DNA from: Snodgrassella alvi | Lineage (GTDB): Bacteria > Pseudomonadota > Gammaproteobacteria > Burkholderiales > Neisseriaceae | Length of the DNA stretch: 64,000 nt | Direction: 5' to 3' | NCBI RefSeq assembly: GCF_002777825.1 | Contig: NZ_MEIR01000068.1 | Coordinates: 1-64,000, forward strand | Shown: positions 38,238 to 47,248 of the stretch, piece after piece | Position numbering within the stretch: the stretch's first letter is position 1 | Layout of the letters: every line of letters begins with the position of its first letter | Notes under the pieces: generated by a model | Databases searched by the model: none | What the model saw: only the letters and a program-made list of their open reading frames with translations | What the model was told of the DNA's origin: nothing | Program-made: the position numbers and the translations under genes

Positions 38238-39551
38238 TTGAGCTACCGTTCCGTACAATCAGCGCAACAGCCATCAACCAACTTGCCTGTTGGCAGCCTG
38301 CCTGCCCATCAAGTTGGCTGCCCTTGCTGTGGCCTGTCATTATTTATTCCAGCCCTGACTCCAGGTGAATCTGCTCTGTGTCCGCGCTGCCATCAGCATC
38401 TTGTACGGGTTGAAACACATCCACTTGATACGCCGACAGCTTATGCCATAGCCTCACTGATTATCATGACCATTGTATACACCCAGTTATACATGAGCAT
38501 AGATTTGTTTGGCATGCATGTAGAGTTAACTATTCCCTATATGGTAGCGTCACTGGCACAGCAGGACTATTCCCTGCTGGCAGAAATCATGTTTTTTCTC
38601 ACCTTTGGTTCACCGGTACTGTTTCTGCTCTTGTGCCTTTACGTTTATACCGGCCTGCGCTATCAGCAAGTGCTACCGGGCATGTTATACGCTACCCGTA
38701 CACTGGTACGCCTGCGTCACTGGATCATGGTAGATGTATTTTACATTGCTACGCTGGTGTCTTACATCAAAATCAGCGGTATGGCACAAATACACTTCGG
38801 GCTGGCTTTCTGGCTTATGATGGTACTGGCCATCCTGCTTATTCGCACCTCTCAGGGCGTACCCGAACACTGGATTTTTTATCAAATTCAGCGCCTTACT
38901 GGCCATGACCCAACATTACAAATCCATAACGCTGACACCATCAATTGTCACTACTGCCTGTTTGAACAACCAGATACCCAGAATGTCTGTAACGTTTGTG
39001 GTTCCTATTTAAGCCGGCGCAAACCCCTAAGCTTGAGTATTAGTATGGCATTTTTACTGGCAGCCATTATTTTCTATATTCCAGCCAATTTACTGCCCAT
39101 GATGATAACCCGTTCCCCGGGTACCAATCTAGCCAGTACCATTCTTGATGGTATTGAATACATGTGGAATGATGGCGATGTACTCATAGCCATAGTTATC
39201 TTCAGTGCCAGCATGGCCATTCCCGTGCTGAAAATCATATTCATGCTGGTATTACTTTACTCGGCTGCTTACCAGCCACTAATGTCTGCACGTAAATTAA
39301 CCATATTGTATCGCATTACCGAATCAATCGGACGCTGGTCAATGATTGATATTTTCGTCGTTATCATACTTATGTCAGCATTTTCCACACCACTGGCACA
39401 TGTGACACCAGGAGCTGCCACCATATACTTTTGCGCAGTAGTCATTTTAACCATGATATCAGCACTCAGTTTCGACCCACGCTTAATCTGGGATGAGGTA
39501 AAACAACATCCATCTCATCATAAAAGTAGCACTAAAAGGCATTCATCATGA
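38238..39551 (+). CDS. pqiA: Paraquat-inducible protein A PqiA
   Basis: PqiA is the inner-membrane partner of PqiB in a lipid-transport system between the two membranes. The 437-residue protein has two related halves, each opening with a zinc-ribbon-like cysteine motif (CPCCG ... CPRC near the N terminus; CHYC ... CNVCG in the middle) followed by four membrane helices. The frame starts at a TTG; no ATG occurs before the first helix and no clear ribosome binding site is seen, so the true start is uncertain. It overlaps pqiB by 4 nt. Confidence 0.9.
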   Translation: MSYRSVQSAQQPSTNLPVGSLPAHQVGCPCCGLSLFIPALTPGESALCPRCHQHLVRVETHPLDTPTAYAIASLIIMTIVYTQLYMSIDLFGMHVELTIPYMVASLAQQDYSLLAEIMFFLTFGSPVLFLLLCLYVYTGLRYQQVLPGMLYATRTLVRLRHWIMVDVFYIATLVSYIKISGMAQIHFGLAFWLMMVLAILLIRTSQGVPEHWIFYQIQRLTGHDPTLQIHNADTINCHYCLFEQPDTQNVCNVCGSYLSRRKPLSLSISMAFLLAAIIFYIPANLLPMMITRSPGTNLASTILDGIEYMWNDGDVLIAIVIFSASMAIPVLKIIFMLVLLYSAAYQPLMSARKLTILYRITESIGRWSMIDIFVVIILMSAFSTPLAHVTPGAATIYFCAVVILTMISALSFDPRLIWDEVKQHPSHHKSSTKRHSS

Positions 39552-41185
39552 GCCAAACAGAAAATGAATCTACGCAAACAACGGCTACAGTAAAGCATAC
39601 CCCACCATTTAATGTTCTGGTGTGGACTATCCCGGTATTGGCGTTATTAACGGGGGCTTGGCTATTTATCCAGCACCTGCGCCATACAGGACCAGAAATT
39701 ACCCTGTACATTAACGATGCAGATGGAATTGAAATTAACACAACGGCAATCAAAGTACTAAATGTTACCGTGGGTAAAGTTACCTCCATCAGCATCAGTC
39801 CGGATGAAAAAGGAGTGCAGATCAAAGCGCAAATGAGCGCAGATGTCAAAGATATGCTGCGTAAAGACACCCAGTTCTGGATTGTCAAACCGCGCATAGA
39901 CCAAAGTGGCATTACCGGCCTTAATACCTTGGTATCCGGTTCCTACATTGCCTTTACCCCCGGCCATAGTAAAGAAAAGGCTGAAACTTTTACCGTAGCA
40001 GATTTACCCCCAGTCAGCGCCATTTCCCAAAGCGGTATCCGTCTGAGCTTAAAAGGTCACAGCGATAAGCTGCTAACCCCGGGCAGCCCCGTACTTTACG
40101 GAGACATCAGTGCAGGACGAATTGAAAAAGCCGATTTTGATCCCAAAGACAACAGCGTCCATTATCAGGTTTATATAAACAGTCCGTACGACAGTCTGAT
40201 TGGCGACAAAGTTAAATTCTGGCTGCAGACCGGCATTCAGGTTACTGCATCAGGCGGCGGTGTGCACATCGATTCCGCTCCTTTGCCTGCCCTGCTCTCT
40301 GGAGCCATTGCTTTCAAAACCATGTTTGAAGGCAAAGGCAAACCTGTTACCAACAATACCGAATTTACTCTATATAACAGTGAACGCGAACTGGATAACC
40401 TGCCCACCAAACGTGCACAATACTATGTGGTATTCTTTCAGCAATCAGTGCGGGGGCTGAGCGTCGGCGCCCCAGTAGAGTATCAGGGAATCAACATCGG
40501 TTCTGTTGCCGATGTACCCTACTTCGCCCTGAATGACAGCCATAGACTATTCCAGCATGGCTGGGTACCGGTACGCCTGCGCATCGAACCGGGACGCATG
40601 GAAATCAATGCCAGCCAACAGGATGACAAAATCTGGCAGCAACAAATCCAGCAAGCACTCAATAAAGGGCTGTCTGCATCACTGGAAAAAGACAATCTGC
40701 TTACAGGTAATCAGTATATCAGCCTAACACAAGCTCAACCCGGCAAATCGCTACTCAAACCAGTAGCACACTACCAGGGATATACCGTAATCGGCACTAG
40801 CAATACCGGATTCGATATGATTCAGAACCAAGTATCGACGTTATTAACCAAACTGAACAACCTGCCAATTGAGCATTCCATGCATCAGCTAGACAGCACA
40901 CTGGCACAATTGAAAACTACTTTAGCCAGTGCAGACCGGCTTTTGGCGCAAAACAAAACTCAACAGCTACCGGCCGAGCTCACTGCTACCCTGAAAGAAT
41001 TGCGTACCACCCTGCAAGGCGTATCCAGCACCTCTCCGCTATATAGCGATATTCAGCAAACCCTGAAAAGCATTGATAGCACGCTGAAAGAGGCACAGCC
41101 GACACTAAAAACCCTGAAACAGCAACCCAATGCCCTGATTTTCAACCGCCGCGGGCATGACCCAGAGCCAAAAGGAGCCAGATAA
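39548..41185 (+). CDS. pqiB: Intermembrane transport protein PqiB (MCE domains)
   Basis: PqiB forms a stacked hexameric tunnel across the periplasm for lipid movement. The 545-residue protein has one N-terminal membrane helix (about 22-40), three MCE/MlaD domains (about 45-135, 160-250, 285-405) and a C-terminal helical region (about 425-540) that builds the needle. The start overlaps pqiA (ATGA) and the stop overlaps pqiC (TAATG), so the three are one translational unit. Confidence 0.94.
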   Translation: MSQTENESTQTTATVKHTPPFNVLVWTIPVLALLTGAWLFIQHLRHTGPEITLYINDADGIEINTTAIKVLNVTVGKVTSISISPDEKGVQIKAQMSADVKDMLRKDTQFWIVKPRIDQSGITGLNTLVSGSYIAFTPGHSKEKAETFTVADLPPVSAISQSGIRLSLKGHSDKLLTPGSPVLYGDISAGRIEKADFDPKDNSVHYQVYINSPYDSLIGDKVKFWLQTGIQVTASGGGVHIDSAPLPALLSGAIAFKTMFEGKGKPVTNNTEFTLYNSERELDNLPTKRAQYYVVFFQQSVRGLSVGAPVEYQGINIGSVADVPYFALNDSHRLFQHGWVPVRLRIEPGRMEINASQQDDKIWQQQIQQALNKGLSASLEKDNLLTGNQYISLTQAQPGKSLLKPVAHYQGYTVIGTSNTGFDMIQNQVSTLLTKLNNLPIEHSMHQLDSTLAQLKTTLASADRLLAQNKTQQLPAELTATLKELRTTLQGVSSTSPLYSDIQQTLKSIDSTLKEAQPTLKTLKQQPNALIFNRRGHDPEPKGAR

Positions 41186-41718
41186 TGAAAATCCTGCTAC
41201 CAATTGTCTGCGCCGCCACTCTAGCACTCAGTGCCTGTGCCAGCAATTCTGTAACCTATTACCAGTTACCCGGCAGTAATTATCAGTTGCCTGCCACCAG
41301 CCAGCGAACTCCTGTTCGGCTTAAAATTGTACTGGCCGAGCGTCTCAATCAAGGAAATCTGGTTTATCAGGACAGCCCAACCACCCTGCATTTTGCCCAG
41401 CAACATTTATGGGCAGACGATCTGGGTAATGAAATCAGCTTGGCACTGGCCAATGAACTGAACGGACAAAGTACTCGCTATCTATTTACCCCAGAGAATA
41501 AAGCCAAAGCTACACTGACAGTTTATATCCAATCCTTTCAGGGCAGCTACGATGGTTATATCTACATTAATGGCTACAGTAGCTGGCAGGGTACTAATGA
41601 GAGCGGAAAAAATTTTAATGTTCGCATTGCTCAGCAAGGTAATGGCTACAGTAATATGGTTAAAGCTCTGGCACAGGGATTAACCAGTGTAGCACAAAGC
41701 ATTGCTCCCTATAATTAA
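41185..41718 (+). CDS. pqiC: Outer-membrane lipoprotein PqiC
   Basis: PqiC is the lipoprotein that docks the PqiB tunnel to the outer membrane. The 177-residue protein has a signal peptide with lipobox LSAC, then the family opening YYQLPG and a PqiC-type domain (formerly DUF330) with WADDLGNEISLALANEL. Its start overlaps the pqiB stop by one base. Confidence 0.93.
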   Translation: MKILLPIVCAATLALSACASNSVTYYQLPGSNYQLPATSQRTPVRLKIVLAERLNQGNLVYQDSPTTLHFAQQHLWADDLGNEISLALANELNGQSTRYLFTPENKAKATLTVYIQSFQGSYDGYIYINGYSSWQGTNESGKNFNVRIAQQGNGYSNMVKALAQGLTSVAQSIAPYN

Positions 41719-41949
41719 GCATTAATCTGCATCACAGCAAACACAAAACCCGACCCGTTAAAATAAACTATTAACTGGTCGGGTAACACATAACTCATTG
41801 CAAGACGCATAGCCTATTAAATCGCGAACACATCACGACTTTTAAAAGTTCATCTGATTACCAAAGCGACAGCTTGAATTCAACACAGATATTACCCAAT
41901 CAAGTGGTTGAAACCTCGATAAAATCTAAAAATAGCAATTGGAGATAAA

Positions 41950-42381
41950 ATGAAAATTTTTAAGTACGCTATTTTATCTTTTTTATTATTTTCATCTGGT
42001 TACACCAACGCCAATCAAAATAAAACCAATACTAATTTAAATTTTGCTGATTACTCTGTTAAAACTAAAGCAAAAATAAAAAATGCAAACTTTGCTTATG
42101 AATATTTAGTTAAAGTTTATGGGTGTGGTGGTGGTGCAATTTGTGGAGAAATCAGAAATTTACTTTCTAACACAGTTATTGCTTTACCCAAAGCTTATTT
42201 AATAGAAGATGAAAATGGAGAGAACGAGTTTTCAATAGAGTACCATTTAGATAGCAGTTTGATTATTATTTCTGGAATATTAGCCGATCCTGATGTAAGC
42301 GAAAAGAAAGATGGGTACAAAAGAAGATATTATAATCTTATCAATAATAAATTAGAATTAATTAACTTAAATAGGAAGTGA
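41950..42381 (+). CDS. Small secreted protein of unknown function
   Basis: The 143-residue product has an N-terminal signal peptide (about 21 residues, cleavage probably after TNA) and no membrane segment. The mature part has a single pair of cysteines in VYGCGGGAICGEI that could form a disulfide, and ends in a basic, Asn-rich tail. GGAGA lies 5 nt before the ATG. Codon use is strikingly AT-rich (many AAA, ATT, TTA) compared with pqiC or aroC, a sign of possible horizontal acquisition. I do not recognise the family; a periplasmic immunity or inhibitor protein is one guess. Confidence 0.75.
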   Translation: MKIFKYAILSFLLFSSGYTNANQNKTNTNLNFADYSVKTKAKIKNANFAYEYLVKVYGCGGGAICGEIRNLLSNTVIALPKAYLIEDENGENEFSIEYHLDSSLIIISGILADPDVSEKKDGYKRRYYNLINNKLELINLNRK

Positions 42382-42758
42382 ATAAATCTCACCAAAATAA
42401 TAGACCATGCACATATCTAACATCCGCTGGCGATGATGGATTATTTTAATATTAAAACAACACTGTAACATCAACTATTAGACAGCCTCCACAAAATTTC
42501 ATAACTTTGCTGATAATACAGCCTGTACAATCAATTCGGCAATCAGTATAAAAATTTATCTTTAAAATCAAGTTTTACTGCATCATTAAAGGCAGCACTT
42601 CAACACAGAAAGATAGCGTCCCAAAAAATTCAAATAATCGATAAACTGTTTAACATTTTCTGCTACCAGCAAAACATTACCAGCAGGCAAAACAATTTTA
42701 TTCGCCAAACAGCCAGAAAGTTTTATAATAAAGACGTCAATTTTTTCCTGAAAAATCC
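42382..42758. other. Intergenic region, nothing recognised
   Basis: These 377 bp between two small exported proteins carry no credible frame or strong hairpin. Confidence 0.5.
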
Positions 42759-43004
42759 ATGAAATTCATACCCATTACTCTTTTTACCTTAACCTTGCTG
42801 AGCGCCTGTAGCGTTGGTATGCCCTCCAACGTAGCTGTAGGTATTGGTGGTGGTAACCACAACTTTGGCTTGGGTACTTCAATTTATTTCCCGATTAAAA
42901 CCAAACCCCAGCCGTCAGAGCCCCCTGCCATTGCTGGCACAGAGCAGCCCAGCCAGCCTGCGCCAAAATCATCCATGCAGCAAAAAAAGCCACGACCCAA
43001 TTGA
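42759..43004 (+). CDS. Small lipoprotein with Gly-rich and Pro/Gln-rich segments
   Basis: The 81-residue product has a lipoprotein signal (lipobox LSAC), then a Gly-rich beta-like stretch (VAVGIGGGNHNFGLGTSIYF) and a Pro/Gln/Lys-rich, probably disordered tail. No good ribosome binding site is seen, but the lipobox and codon use support it. Function unknown. Confidence 0.75.
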   Translation: MKFIPITLFTLTLLSACSVGMPSNVAVGIGGGNHNFGLGTSIYFPIKTKPQPSEPPAIAGTEQPSQPAPKSSMQQKKPRPN

Positions 43005-43304
43005 AATAATCCCGTAAATACTGCCTACTACTGAATAGCATATATACCAGCCCAAACTTCCTGCTAATGATGATAACTTCCTTATAACCAGAACAAAAGC
43101 ATAAAAATTGACGATAATCCTAATAACATCAATAATAAAAATATCAGTAACAGGCAAAAACGCCGGCACAACTGGTAAATTTTTAGCCATATCAATGCAT
43201 CTGCTACAAAAATAAATCAGCAATCAGACAAATTATGCCTAAACCGTATAAACCGTGCTAAACTCAACAGCAGAATTTGTACTCAAAACGTAAGAGTAAA
43301 ACCT
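43005..43304. other. Intergenic region upstream of aroC
   Basis: These 300 bp hold no convincing gene; the minus-strand frame at 42969-43223 overlaps the lipoprotein and has no start signals. Confidence 0.5.
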
Positions 43305-44420
43305 ATGGCTGGCAACACTTTCGGACAAATCCTTACTGTTACCACCTTTGGCGAAAGCCATGGTGCTGCACTCGGTTGCGTCATAGATGGATGTCCACCC
43401 GGATTGTCTCTTAGTGAAGCCGATATTCAGCATGATCTGGACAGGCGTAAGCCTGGCACCAGTCGCCATGTTACCCAACGTCACGAAGCAGATTGCGTTG
43501 AGATACTTTCCGGCATATTTGAAGGCAAAACCACAGGGACACCAATCGGACTATTAATTAGAAATACCGATCAGCGCAGTAAAGATTATAGTAATATTGC
43601 CCAAAGCTTTCGCCCGGGGCATGCCGACTATACTTACTGGCATAAATACGGTATACGGGATTATCGCGGTGGTGGCCGAAGCTCAGCACGTGAAACAGCG
43701 GCGCGTGTAGCAGCAGGTGCAATCGCCAAAAAATGGCTACGTGAGCATTTCAATACTGAAATTATTGCTCATGTCACCCAGATTGGCGAAAAAAACATAC
43801 GTTTTGAAAACTATGCCTACATAAATGATAACCCGTTTTTTGCCGCTAACCACAGCCAAATTGAAGAACTGGAACAATATATGGATACCATACGTAAAGC
43901 ATGCGACTCCATCGGTGCGAAACTACATGTTACCGCCCGCAATGTTCCCGTAGGATTAGGTGAACCTGTATTTGATCGTCTTGATGCCGATATAGCTCAT
44001 GCCATGATGGGTATCAATGCAGTTAAAGGTGTTGAAATCGGTGCTGGGTTTCATAGTATCTGCCAAAAAGGCAGTGAGCATGGAGATGAATTAACACCAG
44101 AAGGCTTTATATCCAACAATGCAGGCGGTATACTGGGCGGCATCAGTAGCGGCCAGGATATACATATTAATCTGGCCATTAAACCAACCAGCAGCATTGC
44201 CACACCACGCCAGTCTATCGACATTCATGGCAAGCCAATTATACTGGCTACTCACGGTCGCCATGATCCCTGCGTCGGCCTGCGTGCCGCACCCATAGCC
44301 GAAGCCATGCTCGCACTGGTATTAATGGATCATGCACTGCGCCAGCGTGCCCAGAATGCTGATATTCGCGTTGAGACGCCAGACATTGCCCACCATTCTC
44401 CAATTGACACCAATACATAG
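43305..44420 (+). CDS. aroC: Chorismate synthase AroC
   Basis: AroC makes chorismate from EPSP using reduced FMN. The 371-residue protein has all three family signatures: [18 protein letters not shown], the [20 protein letters not shown] segment preceded by [14 protein letters not shown], and [17 protein letters not shown]. It is slightly longer than E. coli AroC (361). It appears to be transcribed with or just before proQ. Confidence 0.98.
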   Translation: MAGNTFGQILTVTTFGESHGAALGCVIDGCPPGLSLSEADIQHDLDRRKPGTSRHVTQRHEADCVEILSGIFEGKTTGTPIGLLIRNTDQRSKDYSNIAQSFRPGHADYTYWHKYGIRDYRGGGRSSARETAARVAAGAIAKKWLREHFNTEIIAHVTQIGEKNIRFENYAYINDNPFFAANHSQIEELEQYMDTIRKACDSIGAKLHVTARNVPVGLGEPVFDRLDADIAHAMMGINAVKGVEIGAGFHSICQKGSEHGDELTPEGFISNNAGGILGGISSGQDIHINLAIKPTSSIATPRQSIDIHGKPIILATHGRHDPCVGLRAAPIAEAMLALVLMDHALRQRAQNADIRVETPDIAHHSPIDTNT

Positions 44421-44524
44421 ATATTATTTTTTATAGCCATAACTGCACAGTTATCACCAAAAATCAGTTAATTAGATTATTTTTAATTTGCTGAAATGGC
44501 CATAAACCACAAGGAAGTAACCTT

Positions 44525-44956
44525 ATGAGTCAAGAAACCGCTTTGGGTGCAGCACTGAAATCTGCTGTACAAACCATGAGCAAGAAAAAACAAACCTATA
44601 TGATTGCCGAGCATATCTATCGTAAATACGATGTATTTAAACATTTCAAACCTTTGGCAATTGGCATTGATCAGGACTTAGTTACTGCCCTGCCCCAGTA
44701 TGACCCTACCCTAATTGCCCGTGTTCTGGCCAACCACTGCCGCCGGCCACGGTATATTAAATCCCTGGCGCGCGGAGGCAAACGCTTTGACCTGAATAAT
44801 CGCTTCAAGGGTGAAGTGTCTCCAGAAGAACAAGCTATCGCCCAACAGCATCCCTCCATGCAGACCACCAAACCGGTGCCAGCAAATGATGCACTGGTTC
44901 CTGCAGCAGATTCTGAAAACAGTCACAACAGTGACGGCGAACAGCCACAAAACTAA
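44525..44956 (+). CDS. proQ: ProQ/FinO-domain RNA chaperone
   Basis: This 143-residue protein matches the minimal ProQ of Neisseria: a FinO domain (about 10-110), with the conserved basic segments HCRRPRYIKSLARGGKRFDL, and a short acidic, Gln/Asn-rich tail. Such proteins bind structured RNA and 3' ends and shape sRNA regulation. CAAGGAAG precedes the ATG. A strong terminator follows directly. Confidence 0.92.
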   Translation: MSQETALGAALKSAVQTMSKKKQTYMIAEHIYRKYDVFKHFKPLAIGIDQDLVTALPQYDPTLIARVLANHCRRPRYIKSLARGGKRFDLNNRFKGEVSPEEQAIAQQHPSMQTTKPVPANDALVPAADSENSHNSDGEQPQN

Positions 44957-44972
44957 TACCTGTTAACTACCG

Positions 44973-44998
44973 ACACGAGCCTCAGGCTCGTGTTTTTT
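44973..44998 (+). terminator. proQ terminator abutting the tatD start
   Basis: ACACGAGCC and GGCTCGTGT form a perfect 9-bp stem with a TCA loop, followed by six T. The T-run ends 6 nt before the tatD ATG. Confidence 0.93.
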
Positions 44999-45004
44999 AA
45001 TACC

Positions 45005-45772
45005 ATGCTCATAGACAGCCATTGCCATCTCAATCATAGCCCACTTGTCGACAATCTGACACAAATATTACAACAGGCTGGCGAAAAAGGCATTAACCAC
45101 TTTCTTGTACCTGCAACCTGCCCTGATGACTGGTCAATCACCCTTCAGCTAGCACAATCATATCCTCAGATATACGCTGCCATTGGTATACATCCCTGGT
45201 TTGTAGCCAGTTATAACGAGTTAGCACTCAGCCAGCTCGAACAACTGTTACATTATCACTCACAGGCACTAATCGGTGAAATTGGTCTGGATTTTGCACG
45301 TGCACCTAGTTTAATTGATAAAAACCTACAGATTAACTGTTTTGAAGCCCAGTTACAGCTGGCAAAATCAGCACAGCGGCCTGCCATCATTCATCATGTG
45401 CATACCACCGATGCCTGTTTACACAGCATCAAACGCTGTCGTTTTACCTATGGCGGTATTGCACACGCCTTTTCTGGCAGCATGGAAGAAGCCCAGGCAT
45501 GGATTAAGCATGGCTTTCTGATTGGCGTTGGCTCCCTACTACTGCGCCCACAAGCAAAAAAAATTCGCCTCATCGCCGAAAAACTACCTTTACAGCACAT
45601 GGTTATTGAAACAGATGCCCCATACATGTCACCACTACCACATCAAAACAATAGCCCGGATAACATACGCCAGATTGCAGAAATCATAGCCAGCTTGCGA
45701 AATTGTCACTGGCAGGATATTGCCACCATCACCAGTGAAAATGCACTTAAAATTATTCCAGCACAAAGCTGA
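45005..45772 (+). CDS. TatD-family metal-dependent hydrolase
   Basis: TatD proteins are TIM-barrel metal-dependent DNases or related hydrolases. The 255-residue protein has the metal-binding motifs IDSHCHLNH, IGEIGLDF, IIHHVHTTD and ETDAPYMSP. I chose the ATG at 45005; the frame extends to a GTG at 44990, but that codon lies within the terminator stem. No ribosome binding site is visible before the ATG, as the region is occupied by the hairpin and its T-run. Confidence 0.92.
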   Translation: MLIDSHCHLNHSPLVDNLTQILQQAGEKGINHFLVPATCPDDWSITLQLAQSYPQIYAAIGIHPWFVASYNELALSQLEQLLHYHSQALIGEIGLDFARAPSLIDKNLQINCFEAQLQLAKSAQRPAIIHHVHTTDACLHSIKRCRFTYGGIAHAFSGSMEEAQAWIKHGFLIGVGSLLLRPQAKKIRLIAEKLPLQHMVIETDAPYMSPLPHQNNSPDNIRQIAEIIASLRNCHWQDIATITSENALKIIPAQS

Positions 45773-45920
45773 ATATTAAGAAAATCAATATTATTCTAAG
45801 CATTCTGATAATAAGCCAGCAACCAACTTGAATACAAAAGTCTGATTGTGTAACTATTCCCTAAAATAGTACAGCATAAAAGTAGAAAATTCTCTTTATT
45901 AACCCACAGAGGATTTAAGC

Positions 45921-46178
45921 ATGAAAAAAATGACTGAACATCAAATCGTATCTATTTTAAAAGAAGCCGAAGCCGGTATCCCCGTCAAAGAACTCTGCCG
46001 TAAATATGGCATCGGCAATTCAACTTTTTATAAATGGCGTGATAAATACGGTGGTATGGAAACGTCCGATATCAAACGTTTAAAGGAGCTAGAGGCTGAA
46101 AACCGTAAGCTTAAGCAGATGTTTGCTGAGCTCAGTTTAAAATCTCAGCTTCAGGAGGAAATCATAAAAAAGCTATAG
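45921..46178 (+). CDS. IS3-family transposase OrfA
   Basis: The 85-residue protein has an N-terminal helix-turn-helix (EHQIVSILKEAEAGIPVKEL) and a C-terminal leucine zipper (LKELEAENRKLKQMFAEL). It binds the IS ends and regulates transposition. A slippery A-AAA-AAG heptamer at 46166-46172, just before the stop, allows a -1 shift into orfB. Confidence 0.95.
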   Translation: MKKMTEHQIVSILKEAEAGIPVKELCRKYGIGNSTFYKWRDKYGGMETSDIKRLKELEAENRKLKQMFAELSLKSQLQEEIIKKL

Positions 46179-47002
46179 TGCCTACTCAAGCACGTAAAGC
46201 TTGGGCTGTACAACTGCAAGAAAGTCATTCTGTTACTATTGCCATGAGCTGCGCTATTGTTGGCTTAAGCCGCTGTGCTTACTATTATCAACCCAAGTTA
46301 GCGGATGATTCAGTGATTATGTCAGTACTCAGTGCTATTACCGATAAGCATTTACGCTGGGGCTTTCCTAAATGTTTTAATCGCATCAGAAAGCTCGGCT
46401 ATAAATGGAATCATAAACGCGTGTATCGGGTGTATTGTGAATTAAAGCTTAATCTCAGGGTAAAGCGTAAACAGCGCATTCCTCCACGAAATCCAGAAAG
46501 GCTATCAGTACCCAGTAAACAAGGTGAATGCTGGTCAATGGATTTTATGAGTGACAGCAGTCGCAATCAACGGCGTTTTAGAACCTTCAATGTCATCAAT
46601 GACTTTAATCGTGAGGCGTTAGGCATTGATATTGCGGTTAGTTTACCGGCTGGTAGGATTACCCGTTACCTGGATAAACTGGCCGAATATCATAGCTATC
46701 CACTCAAAATACGAGTGGATAATAAACCGGGATTTACCGGAAAAACATTCATCGACTGGGCAAAGTCACATGGTATAACCATAGATTATATTCAACCAGG
46801 CAGCCCATATCAAAACAGATATATTGAACGATTTAATCGCACCTATCGCACAGAGGTACTAGATTTATATCTATTTAATAATCTGGAACAAGCAAGAAAG
46901 GTAACCGAAGAATGGCTAACCATTTATAACACGGAAAGGCCTCATGAAGCATTAAATAATATGACGCCGATTGAATATAAAACCCTAAAACAAGCAGCGT
47001 AA
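46178..47002 (+). CDS. IS3-family transposase OrfB (DDE integrase)
   Basis: The 274-residue catalytic domain has the DDE triad at D122 (WSMDF), D181 (RVDNKPGF) and E217 (NRYIERFN), with 35 residues between the last two, as in active IS3 elements. The glycine/glutamate positions usually read DNGPEF here read DNKPGF, a variation that may or may not matter. It overlaps orfA by one base and is probably made mainly as an OrfAB fusion by frameshifting. The open frame is complete. Confidence 0.95.
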   Translation: MPTQARKAWAVQLQESHSVTIAMSCAIVGLSRCAYYYQPKLADDSVIMSVLSAITDKHLRWGFPKCFNRIRKLGYKWNHKRVYRVYCELKLNLRVKRKQRIPPRNPERLSVPSKQGECWSMDFMSDSSRNQRRFRTFNVINDFNREALGIDIAVSLPAGRITRYLDKLAEYHSYPLKIRVDNKPGFTGKTFIDWAKSHGITIDYIQPGSPYQNRYIERFNRTYRTEVLDLYLFNNLEQARKVTEEWLTIYNTERPHEALNNMTPIEYKTLKQAA

Positions 47003-47202
47003 TTTTCTACCTGAATCTTGTACTAATTTTGGGGTATTTACAATTGATTGTCTCATGCATATAGTTATTTTTAGCAAGCAGCAATTAAATAACATCACTC
47101 AAACCCACACTAGCCATTTATCTTTTTTCCCTCACAGCAACTATAATCTGTAGTAGTCTTTATTTAATCTGACCAATTTCAACCCCGCTATATTATAGAA
47201 AT

Positions 47203-47227
47203 AAAAACAGGGGGATATTTCCCCCTG
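47203..47227 (-). terminator. Terminator of the TonB-dependent receptor gene
   Basis: CAGGGGGA and TCCCCCTG form a perfect 8-bp stem with a 4-nt loop. On the minus strand TTTTTATTT follows. It lies 21 bp after the stop codon. Confidence 0.88.
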
Positions 47228-47248
47228 ATGCGTACAATAATCCATAAC

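Larger units (their letters stand above)
45849..47042 (+). mobile_element. Complete IS3-family insertion sequence (IS407-like group)
   Basis: The element is 1194 bp. Its ends are imperfect terminal inverted repeats of about 40 bp (TGTAACTATTCCC... and the complement of ...GGGGTATTTACA), and both ends finish in TG/CA. It is flanked by a 4-bp direct repeat ATTG (45845-45848 and 47043-47046), the target duplication length expected of the IS407 group. It contains orfA and orfB in the usual -1 frame relation. It has inserted between tatD and the TonB-dependent receptor gene without breaking a visible gene. Confidence 0.93.
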
